Counted from the first letter of the stretch, positions 1 through 8,364 are shown. The stretch is 64,000 nt of DNA from Dyella silvae (GCF_026421305.1 NZ_JAPJBQ010000008.1:62001-126000), one strand, 5' to 3'. Numbers and translations: made by a program. Notes: generated from the letters alone by a model not told the origin.

Positions 1-1386
1 ACGCCCGCCACCATTGGCGCCAGCGTGCATGCCGGCGATCGCGTCGTGCTCGACGGCAAGCAGTTCATTGTTGCCACCGACAATCGCGACGAGACCGAAT
101 TGCTGGTCTATCACAAGCCCGAAGGCGTGGTGACCACCCGCGAAGATCCCGAAGGCCGTCCCACCGTGTTCGAACAGCTGCCGCGCCTGAAGGGCGCGCG
201 CTGGGTTGCCGTGGGCCGTCTGGACATCAACACCACCGGCCTGTTGCTCCTCACCACCGACGGCGAGCTGGCCAATGCCCTGATGCATCCCAAGAGCGGC
301 CTCGAGCGAGAGTACCTGTGCCGCGTGCACGGCGAAGTGCCCGACGAGACCATCGAGAAGCTCAAGGCCGGCGTGGAGCTGGAAGACGGCCCTGCCCGCT
401 TCGATGAAATCGCCGTCATCAGCCGCGGCGGCAGCCATAGCTGGTTCCGCGTGGTCATCCGCGAAGGCCGCAACCGCGAAGTGCGCCGCCTGTGGGATTC
501 GCAGGGCTTCCTGGTGAGCCGCCTCAAGCGTATCCGCTACGGCAGCGTGGAACTGCCGCGCAACCTGCGTCGCGGTGATTGCGAAGCCCTGGGCGAAGAA
601 GCCGTCAAGGAGCTGCGCAAGACCACGGGTCTTGGCGCATCGCAGCCGGTGCTCACGCTGAGCCCCGTGTTGCACCAGCGTCGCGCGCCGCGCAACGTCA
701 CCGAGTATCGCCCCGAGCGCGGCGCAACCGGTGGCTGGAGCAGCGCTCACCAGGACGAGGCGCGTGAACTGCGCGCCTATGACCGCATCCGCGAAGAACC
801 CGCGCGCGGCAAGCAGCAGCGCCGCCGTCCGGGCAAGGAAGTGAATGGCAATGTGGCACGCCCTGAGCGTCCCGCAGGTGGCATGCAGCGCAAGAGCAAG
901 CGCGGCGTGGCACCGGGCCAGGAATTGCCGTCGGTCCGCACCTGGTTCGCTGGCGAAACCCGCGAAGGTGGCCGTGGCGGCCAGGGTGCTCGTGGCGGCG
1001 CCGGTGGTCCGGGCGGTGCAGGCGGTGCGGGCAATCGACGCGGCGGCAAGCCGTTTGGTGCTCGCGGTGGTGAAGGTGGCGGCAAGCCGTTTGCTGGCCG
1101 CGGCGGTGAAGGCGGCGGCCGCTCGTTCGGCGGTCGCAGCTCCGAAGGTGGTCACGGCAACAGCCCGTACGGCGGTTTCGGTGGCGGCAACGCCAGCGGC
1201 AATCGTGGTGGCAACAAGCAGGGTCGTCCCGGCCAGGGCGCCGGTGGACGTCCGCAGGGCCGTGGCGGCAATCGTCCGCAGGGTCATGGCGGTGGACGAC
1301 CGCAGGGGCATGGCGGTGGCCGTCCGCATGGCGGCGGTGGCGGTGGCGGCGGTGGTCGCGGCGGTAACCGCGGCGGCAATCACTGA
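1..1386 (+). CDS. rluB: 23S rRNA pseudouridine synthase RluB, 5' end outside the window
   Basis: The protein isomerises a uridine of 23S rRNA helix 80 to pseudouridine during large-subunit assembly. The frame is open from base 1, and the first visible residues (AGDRVVLDGK) are the end of an S4 RNA-binding domain, so the true start lies upstream. The RsuA/RluB catalytic segment with GRLDINTTGLLLLT carries the catalytic Asp, followed by REGRNREVRRLW. After about residue 310 the chain becomes a long Gly/Arg tail with RGG, GGR and RPQG repeats, ending in HGGGGGGGGG-type runs. Such basic low-complexity tails are known in some RluB proteins and probably add RNA affinity. Very confident of family; RluB rather than RluE/RsuA is inferred from the tail and length. 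Confidence 0.93.
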   Translation, partial: TPATIGASVHAGDRVVLDGKQFIVATDNRDETELLVYHKPEGVVTTREDPEGRPTVFEQLPRLKGARWVAVGRLDINTTGLLLLTTDGELANALMHPKSGLEREYLCRVHGEVPDETIEKLKAGVELEDGPARFDEIAVISRGGSHSWFRVVIREGRNREVRRLWDSQGFLVSRLKRIRYGSVELPRNLRRGDCEALGEEAVKELRKTTGLGASQPVLTLSPVLHQRRAPRNVTEYRPERGATGGWSSAHQDEARELRAYDRIREEPARGKQQRRRPGKEVNGNVARPERPAGGMQRKSKRGVAPGQELPSVRTWFAGETREGGRGGQGARGGAGGPGGAGGAGNRRGGKPFGARGGEGGGKPFAGRGGEGGGRSFGGRSSEGGHGNSPYGGFGGGNASGNRGGNKQGRPGQGAGGRPQGRGGNRPQGHGGGRPQGHGGGRPHGGGGGGGGGRGGNRGGNH

Positions 1387-1400
1387 CGCGGCAGAACGCC

Positions 1401-1748
1401 ATGACCGTTCGCATCTTTCACAACCATCGTTGTTCGAAGTCGCGTGCCACGCTCACCCTGCTCGAAGAGCGTGGCATCTCGTGTGACGTCATCAACTATC
1501 TGGAAACGCCGCCGAGCGCAGCCGAACTCGAAAAGTTGCTGGATATGCTCGGCATGACGCCACGCGAACTGATGCGAAAAGGCGAGGCTGAGTACACCGA
1601 ACTCGGCCTCGATGATCCATCACTCGACGACACCGCGCTGATCGCGGCGATGGCAAGCCATCCGCGCCTGATCGAGCGGCCCATCGTGGTGGCGAACGGC
1701 AAGGCCGCGCTTGGAAGGCCGCCGGAAGCCGTACTCTCCATTCTCTGA
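1401..1748 (+). CDS. arsC: ArsC-family reductase (arsenate reductase-like, thioredoxin fold)
   Basis: 115 residues, the usual length for glutaredoxin-dependent arsenate reductase and its YffB/Spx relatives. The N-terminal Cys in HRCSKSR matches the arsenate-binding Cys loop, and the C-terminal HPRLIERPIVV matches the conserved region before the substrate Arg. These enzymes reduce arsenate to arsenite in the cytoplasm with glutathione and glutaredoxin. No ars operon neighbours are present, so a housekeeping thiol reductase role is also possible. It begins 14 bases after rluB and is followed by a strong terminator, so it is probably cotranscribed with rluB. Confidence 0.85.
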   Translation: MTVRIFHNHRCSKSRATLTLLEERGISCDVINYLETPPSAAELEKLLDMLGMTPRELMRKGEAEYTELGLDDPSLDDTALIAAMASHPRLIERPIVVANGKAALGRPPEAVLSIL

Positions 1749-1776
1749 GTACTTGAGCACGCCAGATGCAAGGCAC

Positions 1777-1806
1777 AAAAAAAGGAGGCAACGCCTCCTT
1801 TTTTGT
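1777..1806. terminator. Bidirectional intrinsic terminator between arsC and the omega-amidase gene
   Basis: A GGAGGC/GCCTCC stem with a short AA loop is flanked by an A run on the left and a T run on the right. It can stop transcription in both directions, and it lies between two convergent genes. Confidence 0.9.
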
Positions 1807-1839
1807 GGATCGATCTTCGCTCCCCAATGAGGGCAGCTT

Positions 1840-2640
1840 TCAGATATCCAGCGTATAGCGATCGGCATCCATCCATGCAGGGAAACGCTCGCGATGCGCG
1901 AGCAATGGTGCGGGATCGATCGTCACCGTCACCACCTGCTCTTGCGGTCCCAGCTCCACCAGCGGTTCGCCAATAGGATCGAGCACCGCGCTGTCGCCGG
2001 CATAAGGCAGATCGTTGCCGTCCACGCCTACGCGGTTGAGACCCACGACATAGCTGAGGTTTTCGATGGCTCGCGCACGCAGGAGCGTGCGCCACGGCTG
2101 GCGACGTGGCGCTGGCCAGTTGGCGACAAACAGGGCGAGGTCGTAGTCCATGCCACCGGCAGCTTCTTCGCAACGACCGTTGCGCAGCCATACCGGAAAA
2201 CGCAGGTCGTAGCAGACCTGCGGCAGGATGCGCCAACCCTTCAGCTCAACGATCAGCCGCTCGTTGCCGCCACCGTAGCGTGTGTGCTCGCCGGCCATGC
2301 GAAACAGATGGCGCTTGTCGTACTGCGCATAGCTGCCATCCGGGCGAGCCCAGATCAAACGGTTGTAGACGACGCCGCCTTCGCTGATGGCCAGACTGCC
2401 GCACACGACGGCATCGGCTTCCTGCGCAAGTGCGCGCATCCACGCCACACCTTCGCCATCCATCGTTTCCGCGCTGGCACGCGTGTCGTTGCTGAAGCCC
2501 GACAGGAATGTCTCCGGTAACACGATAAGATCGGCCTGACCGGCGACGCGGCGCACCAGCTCGCCGTAATACGCACGATTGGCCGGCGCATCGTGCCAGC
2601 GCGTAGCGCCCTGAACCAGACTTACCCTCAAAGCTTGCAT
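1840..2640 (-). CDS. yafV: Omega-amidase / nitrilase-superfamily hydrolase (YafV type)
   Basis: 266 residues with the complete nitrilase triad: Glu in VLPETFLSGF, Lys in YDKRHLF and Cys in PQVCYDLRFPVW. YafV/Nit2 enzymes hydrolyse alpha-ketoglutaramate and alpha-ketosuccinamate, the unstable products made when glutamine or asparagine act as amino donors. The frame runs further upstream, but the start at 2640 (MQALRVSL) gives the normal family N terminus and overlaps the end of the upstream aminotransferase by 13 bases, which suggests translational coupling. Together the two enzymes would drive methionine re-synthesis from its keto acid at the expense of glutamine. Confidence 0.88.
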   Translation of the reverse strand: MQALRVSLVQGATRWHDAPANRAYYGELVRRVAGQADLIVLPETFLSGFSNDTRASAETMDGEGVAWMRALAQEADAVVCGSLAISEGGVVYNRLIWARPDGSYAQYDKRHLFRMAGEHTRYGGGNERLIVELKGWRILPQVCYDLRFPVWLRNGRCEEAAGGMDYDLALFVANWPAPRRQPWRTLLRARAIENLSYVVGLNRVGVDGNDLPYAGDSAVLDPIGEPLVELGPQEQVVTVTIDPAPLLAHRERFPAWMDADRYTLDI

Positions 2641-3773
2641 AGGCGCTCCGCGGCGGCTTCCATGGTGGCGTCGCTCTTGGCGAAACACAGGCGCAGGAAA
2701 TGGGTGCCCGGCGCCGTTTCGTAGAACGGCGTGAGCGGAATGGCGGCCACGCCACCTTCCTTCACCATCCACTCGCAGAACGACACGTCGTCCTTGTTGC
2801 TGATCGCCGAGTAATCGACGAGCTGGAAGTAGCCACCCGGCACATCAATCAACTTGAAACGCGACGGCTTGATCAGCTCGCGAAAGCGATCGCGCTTGGC
2901 CTGATAAAACGCCGGCAGTTCCAGATAGTGCTCGGGCGTGCTCGCCATGAATTCGGCAAACGCCACCTGAGCCGGATGGAAGGTGCAGAACGTGAGGTAC
3001 TGGTGCACCTTGCGAAATTCGGCCGACAGCGCCTTGGGTGCCACCGCGTAACCCAGCTTCCAGCCGGTGCAGTGATAGGTTTTGCCAAACGAGGACACCA
3101 CGAAACTGCGCGCTGCGAGTTCCGGATGGCGCAAGACGCTTTCGTGCTGGGCGCCGTCGTACACGATGTGTTCGTACACTTCGTCCGACAGCACCACGAT
3201 CTCCGTGTCGCGCACGATGTCAGCCAGCGCGTCCAAGTCGGCAGACGAGAGCACCGCACCCGTCGGGTTATGCGGACTATTGATAAGGATCATGCGCGTC
3301 TTCGGCGTGATCGCATCACGCACGCGCTGCCAATCCACCGCAAACGTGGGCGCCTGCAGCGGGATGTGTACCGCGCGCGCGCCCTGCAGCTCGATCGCCG
3401 GCTCATAGCTGTCATAAGCCGGATCGAACACGATCACTTCATCACCGGCGCTCACCACGGCGGCAATCGCGGCAAACAGCGCCTCGGTAGCGCCGGAAGT
3501 CACGGTGACTTCCGTGTCCGCGCTCAGGCGATGGCCGTACATGCGCTCGGTTTTCAGCGCGATCTGCTCGCGCAGCGTCGGCAGGCCGATGCCCGGCGCG
3601 TACTGATTGCGGCCTTCGGCCATCGCGCGGGTAATTGCATCGCGCAGCGGTTGCGGCGGCTCGAAATCCGGAAAGCCCTGCCCCAGGTTGACGGCCTTGT
3701 GCTCCATGGCCAACTGGCTCATGACGCTGAAGATGGTGGTACCCACTTTCGGAAGCTTGGTCTGGATCTGCAT
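2628..3773 (-). CDS. ybdL: Methionine/glutamine-type PLP aminotransferase (YbdL family)
   Basis: 381 residues of a fold-type I aminotransferase. SSFGKTYHCTGWKLGY holds the PLP-binding Lys, and NSPHNPTG and SDEVYEH are the classic class I/II motifs. Overall it resembles E. coli YbdL, which prefers methionine, phenylalanine and histidine and can use glutamine. The start at 3773 (MQIQTKLPKVGTTIFSVMSQ) matches the YbdL N terminus; a Met 13 codons upstream is possible but less likely. The 3' end overlaps the omega-amidase start, so transaminase and amidase are made as a pair. Confidence 0.9.
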   Translation of the reverse strand: MQIQTKLPKVGTTIFSVMSQLAMEHKAVNLGQGFPDFEPPQPLRDAITRAMAEGRNQYAPGIGLPTLREQIALKTERMYGHRLSADTEVTVTSGATEALFAAIAAVVSAGDEVIVFDPAYDSYEPAIELQGARAVHIPLQAPTFAVDWQRVRDAITPKTRMILINSPHNPTGAVLSSADLDALADIVRDTEIVVLSDEVYEHIVYDGAQHESVLRHPELAARSFVVSSFGKTYHCTGWKLGYAVAPKALSAEFRKVHQYLTFCTFHPAQVAFAEFMASTPEHYLELPAFYQAKRDRFRELIKPSRFKLIDVPGGYFQLVDYSAISNKDDVSFCEWMVKEGGVAAIPLTPFYETAPGTHFLRLCFAKSDATMEAAAERLCKL

Positions 3774-3833
3774 AGTCCGGATGTCTGGATGGCTAAACGG
3801 CGATGCTAACACGAGCGTTATGGCAGGCCGTGG

Positions 3834-4787
3834 TCAAAGGTACTTGCCGCATTGCGCATGATTCTCGCGCACGGCATCGGGCAGCTTTTCTGCCAGGAAA
3901 TCCACAAAAGCGCGCACGCCAGGCAGCAAGCCGCGACGGCTGGGATAAACGAAGTGCATAGTGCCCTGCGGCACGCTCCAGTCGGGCAGCACGACTTCCA
4001 GCTCGCCACGCGACACGGCCGGCCCGCACACGAATTCAGGCAACAACGTCACGCCGATGCCGCCTTTGCAGCTTGTCAGCAATGCCGCGAAATCGCCGCA
4101 GATCAGGCGTGGCTGAACATCAACCATCGCCCGCTCACCCTGCGCGTTGTAAAGCTCCCAGCTGTGCGCGCCTTCGTGCTCCTCCATCGTGAGCGCGGGC
4201 AGATTGGCCAGGTCGGCAGGCTCCTTGGGGTGCCCATAACGCTTGAGCAACTCAGGACTTGCCACCGGCAACACACGGGACTGTCCGAAGGTACGCATGA
4301 CCAGGGTGGCATCCGTATCCAGCTTGCTGCGGACGCGGATGGCGACGTCGACCCCCTCGCCAATCACATCGACACGGCGATTGGTGGCCTGCAGCCGCAC
4401 CTGCATCTTGGGATGCAGCGCGAGAAACTCCGGAAGCACGTGACTCACCACCGATTGCACGATGGAGATCGGGCAACTCACGCGCACGACGCCGCGCGGC
4501 TCCGAACGCACCTCCTCCACCGCCTCTTGTGCCGCTCGCGCCTCTTCCAGCACGGCACGGCAATGGCCATAGAAGCGCTCACCGACTTCGGTAACGACAA
4601 AGCGGCGCGTGGTCCGTTGCAGCAGCCGCACGCCCAGCCGTTCTTCCAGTTGGGCAATGCGCTTGCTCAGGCGGGACTTGGGAATACCTAAAGCGCGGCC
4701 CGCCGATGAAAAGCCGCCGTGCTCCACCACCGATGCGAAGAAATACAGGTCATTGAGATCCTGCAGCGCGCCATCCAACACCGTCAT
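3834..4787 (-). CDS. LysR-family transcriptional regulator
   Basis: 317 residues. The N-terminal winged HTH is clear (LNDLYFFASVVEHGGFSSAG, then SRLSKRIAQLEERLGVRLL), and the remainder is a periplasmic-binding-protein-like effector domain. It is divergent from azoR with 115 bases between the two starts. LysR proteins of this branch often sense quinones or electrophiles and activate the neighbouring NAD(P)H oxidoreductase. A perfect 8-bp inverted repeat in the intergenic region is a candidate operator. The effector is not deducible from sequence. Confidence 0.92.
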   Translation of the reverse strand: MTVLDGALQDLNDLYFFASVVEHGGFSSAGRALGIPKSRLSKRIAQLEERLGVRLLQRTTRRFVVTEVGERFYGHCRAVLEEARAAQEAVEEVRSEPRGVVRVSCPISIVQSVVSHVLPEFLALHPKMQVRLQATNRRVDVIGEGVDVAIRVRSKLDTDATLVMRTFGQSRVLPVASPELLKRYGHPKEPADLANLPALTMEEHEGAHSWELYNAQGERAMVDVQPRLICGDFAALLTSCKGGIGVTLLPEFVCGPAVSRGELEVVLPDWSVPQGTMHFVYPSRRGLLPGVRAFVDFLAEKLPDAVRENHAQCGKYL

Positions 4788-4802
4788 CGTTGTTTCCTTA
4801 TG

Positions 4803-4847
4803 GGAACAATACGTTCGATTTTACCCGACTTATCGCGAGATTGTTCC
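4803..4847. promoter_or_regulatory. Candidate LysR operator between the LysR gene and azoR
   Basis: GGAACAAT (4803-4810) and ATTGTTCC (4840-4847) form a perfect inverted repeat, with 29 bases between arms, in the divergent promoter region. Site type and position fit a LysR-type regulator; binding is inferred. Confidence 0.5.
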
Positions 4848-4902
4848 ATGGATAACCTATCTCTGTCGCCGGAACACCCCGGCCCGTCACTGAGGAATTG
4901 CC

Positions 4903-5487
4903 ATGAAACTGTTGCATCTCGACGCCAGCGCCCTGGGTAGCCACTCGGTTTCGCGCGGGCTTACTGCTGCCATCGTAGCCGAACTGACCACCAACAACCC
5001 CGGTACAGAGGTCATCTACCACGATCTGGCCGCCAATCCGCTCCCCCACTGGACCCCGGTGGCCGATGCCAGCGACCCGGTTGCGGTGCAGGGTAGCCAG
5101 ATGATCGAGGAGTTCCTTGCCGCCGATGTGCTGGTGATTGGCGCCCCGATGTACAACTTCGGTATTCCCAGCCAGCTGAAGGCCTGGATCGACCGGGTCG
5201 CCGTCGCGGGCAAGTCGTTCCGCTATACCGCCAACGGCCCCGAAGGTCTGGCCGGCGGCAAGCGCGTGATTATCGTGTCCTCCCGCGGTGGTGTGTACAG
5301 CCACGGTAGCCCGGCCCAGCCGATGGACTTCCAGGAAACCTACCTGCGTGCGGTGTTCGGCTTCCTTGGTGTCACCGACATCGAGATCGTCCGCGCCGAA
5401 GGCGTGAACCTCGGCGATGACGCCAAGGTGGCATCGCTGAAGTCGGCGCAGGCATCGATCGGTGACGTGACCCGCAAGGCCGCGTAA
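4903..5487 (+). CDS. azoR: FMN-dependent NADH:quinone oxidoreductase / azoreductase AzoR
   Basis: 194 residues with the flavodoxin-like fold of AzoR/AcpD. It opens MKLLHLDASALGSHSVSR, which binds the FMN phosphate, and contains IGAPMYNFGIPSQLKAWIDR and SSRGGVYS, all hallmarks of the family. It makes two-electron reductions of quinones and azo compounds in the cytoplasm using NADH, so it protects against quinone stress. GAGG lies just before the ATG. It is likely controlled by the divergent LysR protein. Product assignment is firm; the physiological substrate is inferred. Confidence 0.94.
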   Translation: MKLLHLDASALGSHSVSRGLTAAIVAELTTNNPGTEVIYHDLAANPLPHWTPVADASDPVAVQGSQMIEEFLAADVLVIGAPMYNFGIPSQLKAWIDRVAVAGKSFRYTANGPEGLAGGKRVIIVSSRGGVYSHGSPAQPMDFQETYLRAVFGFLGVTDIEIVRAEGVNLGDDAKVASLKSAQASIGDVTRKAA

Positions 5488-5512
5488 ACCACACCGGTAC
5501 CACCGTCCCCCG

Positions 5513-5542
5513 CAACCGCCGCGCGTCACTGCGCGGCGGTTG
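5513..5542 (+). terminator. Hairpin terminator after azoR
   Basis: A perfect 12-bp stem (CAACCGCCGCGC/GCGCGGCGGTTG) with a six-base loop lies 25 bases after the azoR stop and overlaps the last codons of the convergent amidohydrolase gene. Only a weak T tract follows. Confidence 0.6.
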
Positions 5543-7202
5543 TCGTTTCAGCGGTATACACAGCCTTGCCATCCACCCAGGTGCTCAGCGGTTTGAGATC
5601 AGCGATCTTGCGCGGCGGCACCGTCATCAGGTCATCACTGAGGATGACGAAATCCGCACGCAGGCCCGGCTTGAGCATGCCGACTTCGTTCTCCATGAAG
5701 GCGGCGTAGGCCGCTCCACGCGTAAAGCCAGCGAGCGCCTGCAAGCGGCTGACGCACTGATCCGGCAGCCAACCACCGGGCGGCTGTCCGTTGAGGTCCT
5801 GGCGGGTAACCGCGGCGTAAAGGCCAAGCATGGGATTGACATGCTCGACCGGAAAATCCGAACCGAATGCCAGCGGCACTTTTTCATGGATGAACCGCTG
5901 CCATGCATAAGCGCCCTTGAGACGCTCAGCCCCCAGCCGCTGCCCGGCCCAGGGCATATCCGACGTGGCATGGGTCGGCTGCATCGACGCGATGATTCGC
6001 AAGGTCGCAAAGCGCGGGATGTCATCCAGCGCCACGATCTGCGCATGCTCGACGCGCCAGCGATGATCGCTGTCGGCGTGATCGCCCAGCACCGCCTGAT
6101 ACGTATCCAGCACCATGCGATTACCGCGATCGCCGATGGCGTGGGTGGCCACCTGCACGTGGCAGCGATACGCCTTCTCCACAGCACTGCGGTAGGCGTC
6201 GGGCGCGGTCACCAGAATGCCGCGGTTGCCGTGATCGTCGCTGTAGTCCGCCAACAAAGCAGCGCCGCGACTACCCAACGCGCCATCCATATAGAGCTTC
6301 ACCGTGCGCATCTGCAGGCGGCCGCCTGCGTCGATCCAGCGGCCGCCTTGATCGCAAAGCCAGTCCAATGCGGCGTGATTGCCGTCGGCCATTTCATACA
6401 GACGTAGCGGAATCTCTTTGGCGGCTGCCATTTCCTGCAGCACCTTGAAGTCGTCGAGGCTGGTGCCTGGGTCATGCACGCCCGTCAGTCCGGATGCCAC
6501 GGCGTCGGCAAAGGCTGCTTTGTAAGCCTCGCGCGTCTGTTCGTGCGTCAGTGGCGGTATGGCCTCGGCCACCAGGCCCACCGCGCCATCCACCAGCACG
6601 CCGCTGGCCTTGTTGCCCGCGCGCACGATGCGGCCGCCTTCGGGCTGCCAGTCGCCATCCAGCGGCTTGACGGCGTGCTTCATTGCCGCGGTGTTCACCC
6701 ATACCGCGTGGCCGTCGACGCGCTCCAGGTAAACCGGCCGATCCGGGAACGCGGCATCCAGGTCGGCCGCCGTCGGAAACTGTTTATCGGCCCAGCGGTT
6801 CTGATCCCACCCACGCCCCACCAGCCAGGTGCCTTTGGGCAGCCTGGCGGCGCCTGTTTTCAGCCGCTCGACGACCTCGGCGCGCGAATTCGCGCCCACC
6901 AGATCGACCTGGATATGGGTCATTCCCAAACCCAGCATGTGACCGTGCGCATCGATCAGACCGGGGATCACCGTGGCGCCCCTGGCATCCACTTTCTGGG
7001 CATCCGCAAAGCGCTTCACGAGGTCGCCGGTATCGCCCACGGCAAGCAGGCGGCCATCGTCCTTCCAGGCCAGCGCCGAGGCCTCCGGATGGGCGGGATC
7101 CATGGTGTGGATATGCGCGTTGACCAACAGCGTGGTCGCGTGCAGCGGCAAGGCTGCGAGCGCAAGTAAGGCAATCGACGAGCAGCGGAGCGGCAGGCGC
7201 AT
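5526..7202 (-). CDS. Secreted metal-dependent amidohydrolase (YtcJ / amidohydrolase-3 family)
   Basis: 558 residues starting with a signal peptide (MRLPLRCSSIALLALAALPLHA), so the enzyme is exported to the periplasm. VIPGLIDAHGH gives the HxH metal ligands. Further ligands are visible in THAIGDRGN and in the GSDFPVEHVNP loop that supplies the late Asp. The family includes N-substituted formamide deformylase and many uncharacterised imidases and formamidases; the substrate cannot be named here. It ends against azoR in convergent orientation and has no evident operon partner. Confidence 0.85.
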   Translation of the reverse strand: MRLPLRCSSIALLALAALPLHATTLLVNAHIHTMDPAHPEASALAWKDDGRLLAVGDTGDLVKRFADAQKVDARGATVIPGLIDAHGHMLGLGMTHIQVDLVGANSRAEVVERLKTGAARLPKGTWLVGRGWDQNRWADKQFPTAADLDAAFPDRPVYLERVDGHAVWVNTAAMKHAVKPLDGDWQPEGGRIVRAGNKASGVLVDGAVGLVAEAIPPLTHEQTREAYKAAFADAVASGLTGVHDPGTSLDDFKVLQEMAAAKEIPLRLYEMADGNHAALDWLCDQGGRWIDAGGRLQMRTVKLYMDGALGSRGAALLADYSDDHGNRGILVTAPDAYRSAVEKAYRCHVQVATHAIGDRGNRMVLDTYQAVLGDHADSDHRWRVEHAQIVALDDIPRFATLRIIASMQPTHATSDMPWAGQRLGAERLKGAYAWQRFIHEKVPLAFGSDFPVEHVNPMLGLYAAVTRQDLNGQPPGGWLPDQCVSRLQALAGFTRGAAYAAFMENEVGMLKPGLRADFVILSDDLMTVPPRKIADLKPLSTWVDGKAVYTAETTTAAQ

Positions 7203-7309
7203 GGATGAGTCCCGGCAAAAAGTGCTGCGACTTTGCCTAGCCCCAACCGTTCAAACAAGCGGCCCTGCAACATGGGGGCTGCGCAGGGTGCGCGTACGCC
7301 GGCGCAGGG

Positions 7310-7546
7310 TTACGCAGCCTTCTCCAGCGAGGCCGCCACGCGCACGTATTGCGCCAGCCGGATGGAGGAGCCCATCCCCGGCATTTCCACACACACCGGA
7401 CGCCCCGACCGGAGATGTTCATCACGCGCTACTTCACGCGCCAGCTTGATGGCTGCACCAAGACGCAGATTACTAAATAGCGAAAAACCCGAGCGGCATA
7501 CACACCACAGCCCGTCGGAAGACTGCCTGAGTGAATAGGTGACCAT
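7310..7546 (-). CDS. Small hypothetical protein, 78 residues
   Basis: A short protein of unknown function beginning MVTYSLRQSSDGLWCVCRSG and rich in Arg, Leu and Ala, with no signal peptide or membrane segment. A TTG two codons earlier could also start it, but the ATG at 7546 is preceded by AGGG at good distance. The layout resembles DUF2188-like mini-proteins (a short beta hairpin followed by a helix), but that is a weak impression. A CGTAGGAATACG palindrome lies 135 bases upstream, matching sites before the neighbouring signalling genes, so it is probably part of the same regulon. Confidence 0.6.
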   Translation of the reverse strand: MVTYSLRQSSDGLWCVCRSGFSLFSNLRLGAAIKLAREVARDEHLRSGRPVCVEMPGMGSSIRLAQYVRVAASLEKAA

Positions 7547-7680
7547 GATCAAACCCTGTGAAAAGAGAGCCCTGCCACCACTGGATCGAGTAGGTGAAAA
7601 CCCACTGACCTGTCCGTTCCGGACTGATCAAGAGTGCACTCGTTCTGCGGACGAGCATATCGGCCCACTGCGCTGCATTA

Positions 7681-7692
7681 CGTAGGAATACG
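7681..7692. promoter_or_regulatory. CGTA-N4-TACG site 1, upstream of the small ORF
   Basis: CGTAGGAATACG, with 4-bp palindromic arms and a four-base centre. It lies 135 bases upstream of the 78-residue ORF and matches five other intergenic sites in this region. Confidence 0.45.
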
Positions 7693-7740
7693 ACTACATC
7701 GCTCACATGACGGGAACGCGGAGCATCAATTCCCGGCCGC

Positions 7741-7758
7741 TGTTTCATCCATGAAACA
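7741..7758. promoter_or_regulatory. Perfect palindrome TGTTTCAT-CC-ATGAAACA
   Basis: Arms 7741-7748 and 7751-7758 are exact inverse complements. It sits between the lone receiver gene and the small ORF. It could be an operator or the stem of a weak terminator; there is no T run to favour the latter. Confidence 0.35.
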
Positions 7759-7772
7759 CCACGACGTGCGAC

Positions 7773-7789
7773 GTGCGCGCAGCGCGCAC
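7773..7789 (-). terminator. GC-rich hairpin after the lone receiver gene
   Basis: GTGCGC/GCGCAC stem with a five-base loop, starting about ten bases past the receiver stop codon. No U run follows, so termination is only probable. Confidence 0.35.
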
Positions 7790-7799
7790 GAAACGAGCC

Positions 7800-8222
7800 T
7801 CAAAACCGTGGCCCGTTGACGAGCAAATCGGCCCGTCCCAGCGTCGCCGATACGAAGTACCGGTTGTCCAGCACGCTTCTTATCGCATCAGGCAGCTCAT
7901 CCCCCGCCGCCGCCTTGAGGACATAGCCCTTACCGATGGCAAGCGCGGCCTTTGCCAGTGACGGATCATCATGCACGGTCATAAATACGATCGGCAGCTC
8001 CGGCCGCTCCGCCAGCAACTCACGTGCCGCTTGCATGCCATCCATGCCGGGCATGCTGATATCCGTCACCACTGCGTCCGGCCGCAATCGCCGGACAGCC
8101 TTGACCAACGCCTCGCCGTGAGAAACGACCGCAAGCACATCGAACTCCTCGCCCAGCAACGCCCGTATCTGCTCTGCAACGGGCGGATGGTCTTCGGCCA
8201 GTACGATGGTGGCGCGTGTCAC
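7800..8222 (-). CDS. Stand-alone response-regulator receiver domain
   Basis: 140 residues that contain one CheY-like receiver and no output domain. The acidic pair in LAEDHPPV, the phospho-acceptor Asp in VVTDISMPGMDG, the Thr in FMTVHDDP and the Lys in YVLKAAAG are all present, so it should be phosphorylatable. It starts at GTG. It is clearly similar to the receivers of the two LuxR-type regulators nearby (shared pattern GEALxxAVRRLRPD), which implies local duplication followed by loss of the DNA-binding part. It could be a phosphate sink or an adaptor. Its promoter region carries a CTAGGTAAAACTACGG site. Confidence 0.88.
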   Translation of the reverse strand: MTRATIVLAEDHPPVAEQIRALLGEEFDVLAVVSHGEALVKAVRRLRPDAVVTDISMPGMDGMQAARELLAERPELPIVFMTVHDDPSLAKAALAIGKGYVLKAAAGDELPDAIRSVLDNRYFVSATLGRADLLVNGPRF

Positions 8223-8310
8223 GAGAGTCCTCTAATCCATGGATGACAGCTCAAACGAGAGCATCGTCCAATGCGAGAACTCGCGCCACCGAAAGAGAAC
8301 CGACTTGTGG

Positions 8311-8326
8311 CTAGGTAAAACTACGG
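8311..8326. promoter_or_regulatory. CGTA-N4-TACG-type site 2, upstream of the receiver gene
   Basis: CTAGGTAAAACTACGG with GTA 8315-8317 and TAC 8322-8324, about 90 bases upstream of the lone receiver start. Confidence 0.45.
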
Positions 8327-8364
8327 CTCCTGCGCGCCCTGAGGCAGTACGGGCCCCTGCGCCG

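Noticed and set aside
1000-1380. Repeated GGC/GGT pattern that could be read as a tandem repeat array or CRISPR
   Set aside because: The period is short and irregular, in frame with Gly-Arg coding, and without spacers. It is the low-complexity tail of RluB.
7547-7799. A possible decayed HTH after the lone receiver
   Set aside because: I saw no LTxRE or SVRTVE-like codons on the minus strand here, so the receiver appears to be a genuine single-domain gene and not a frameshifted regulator.
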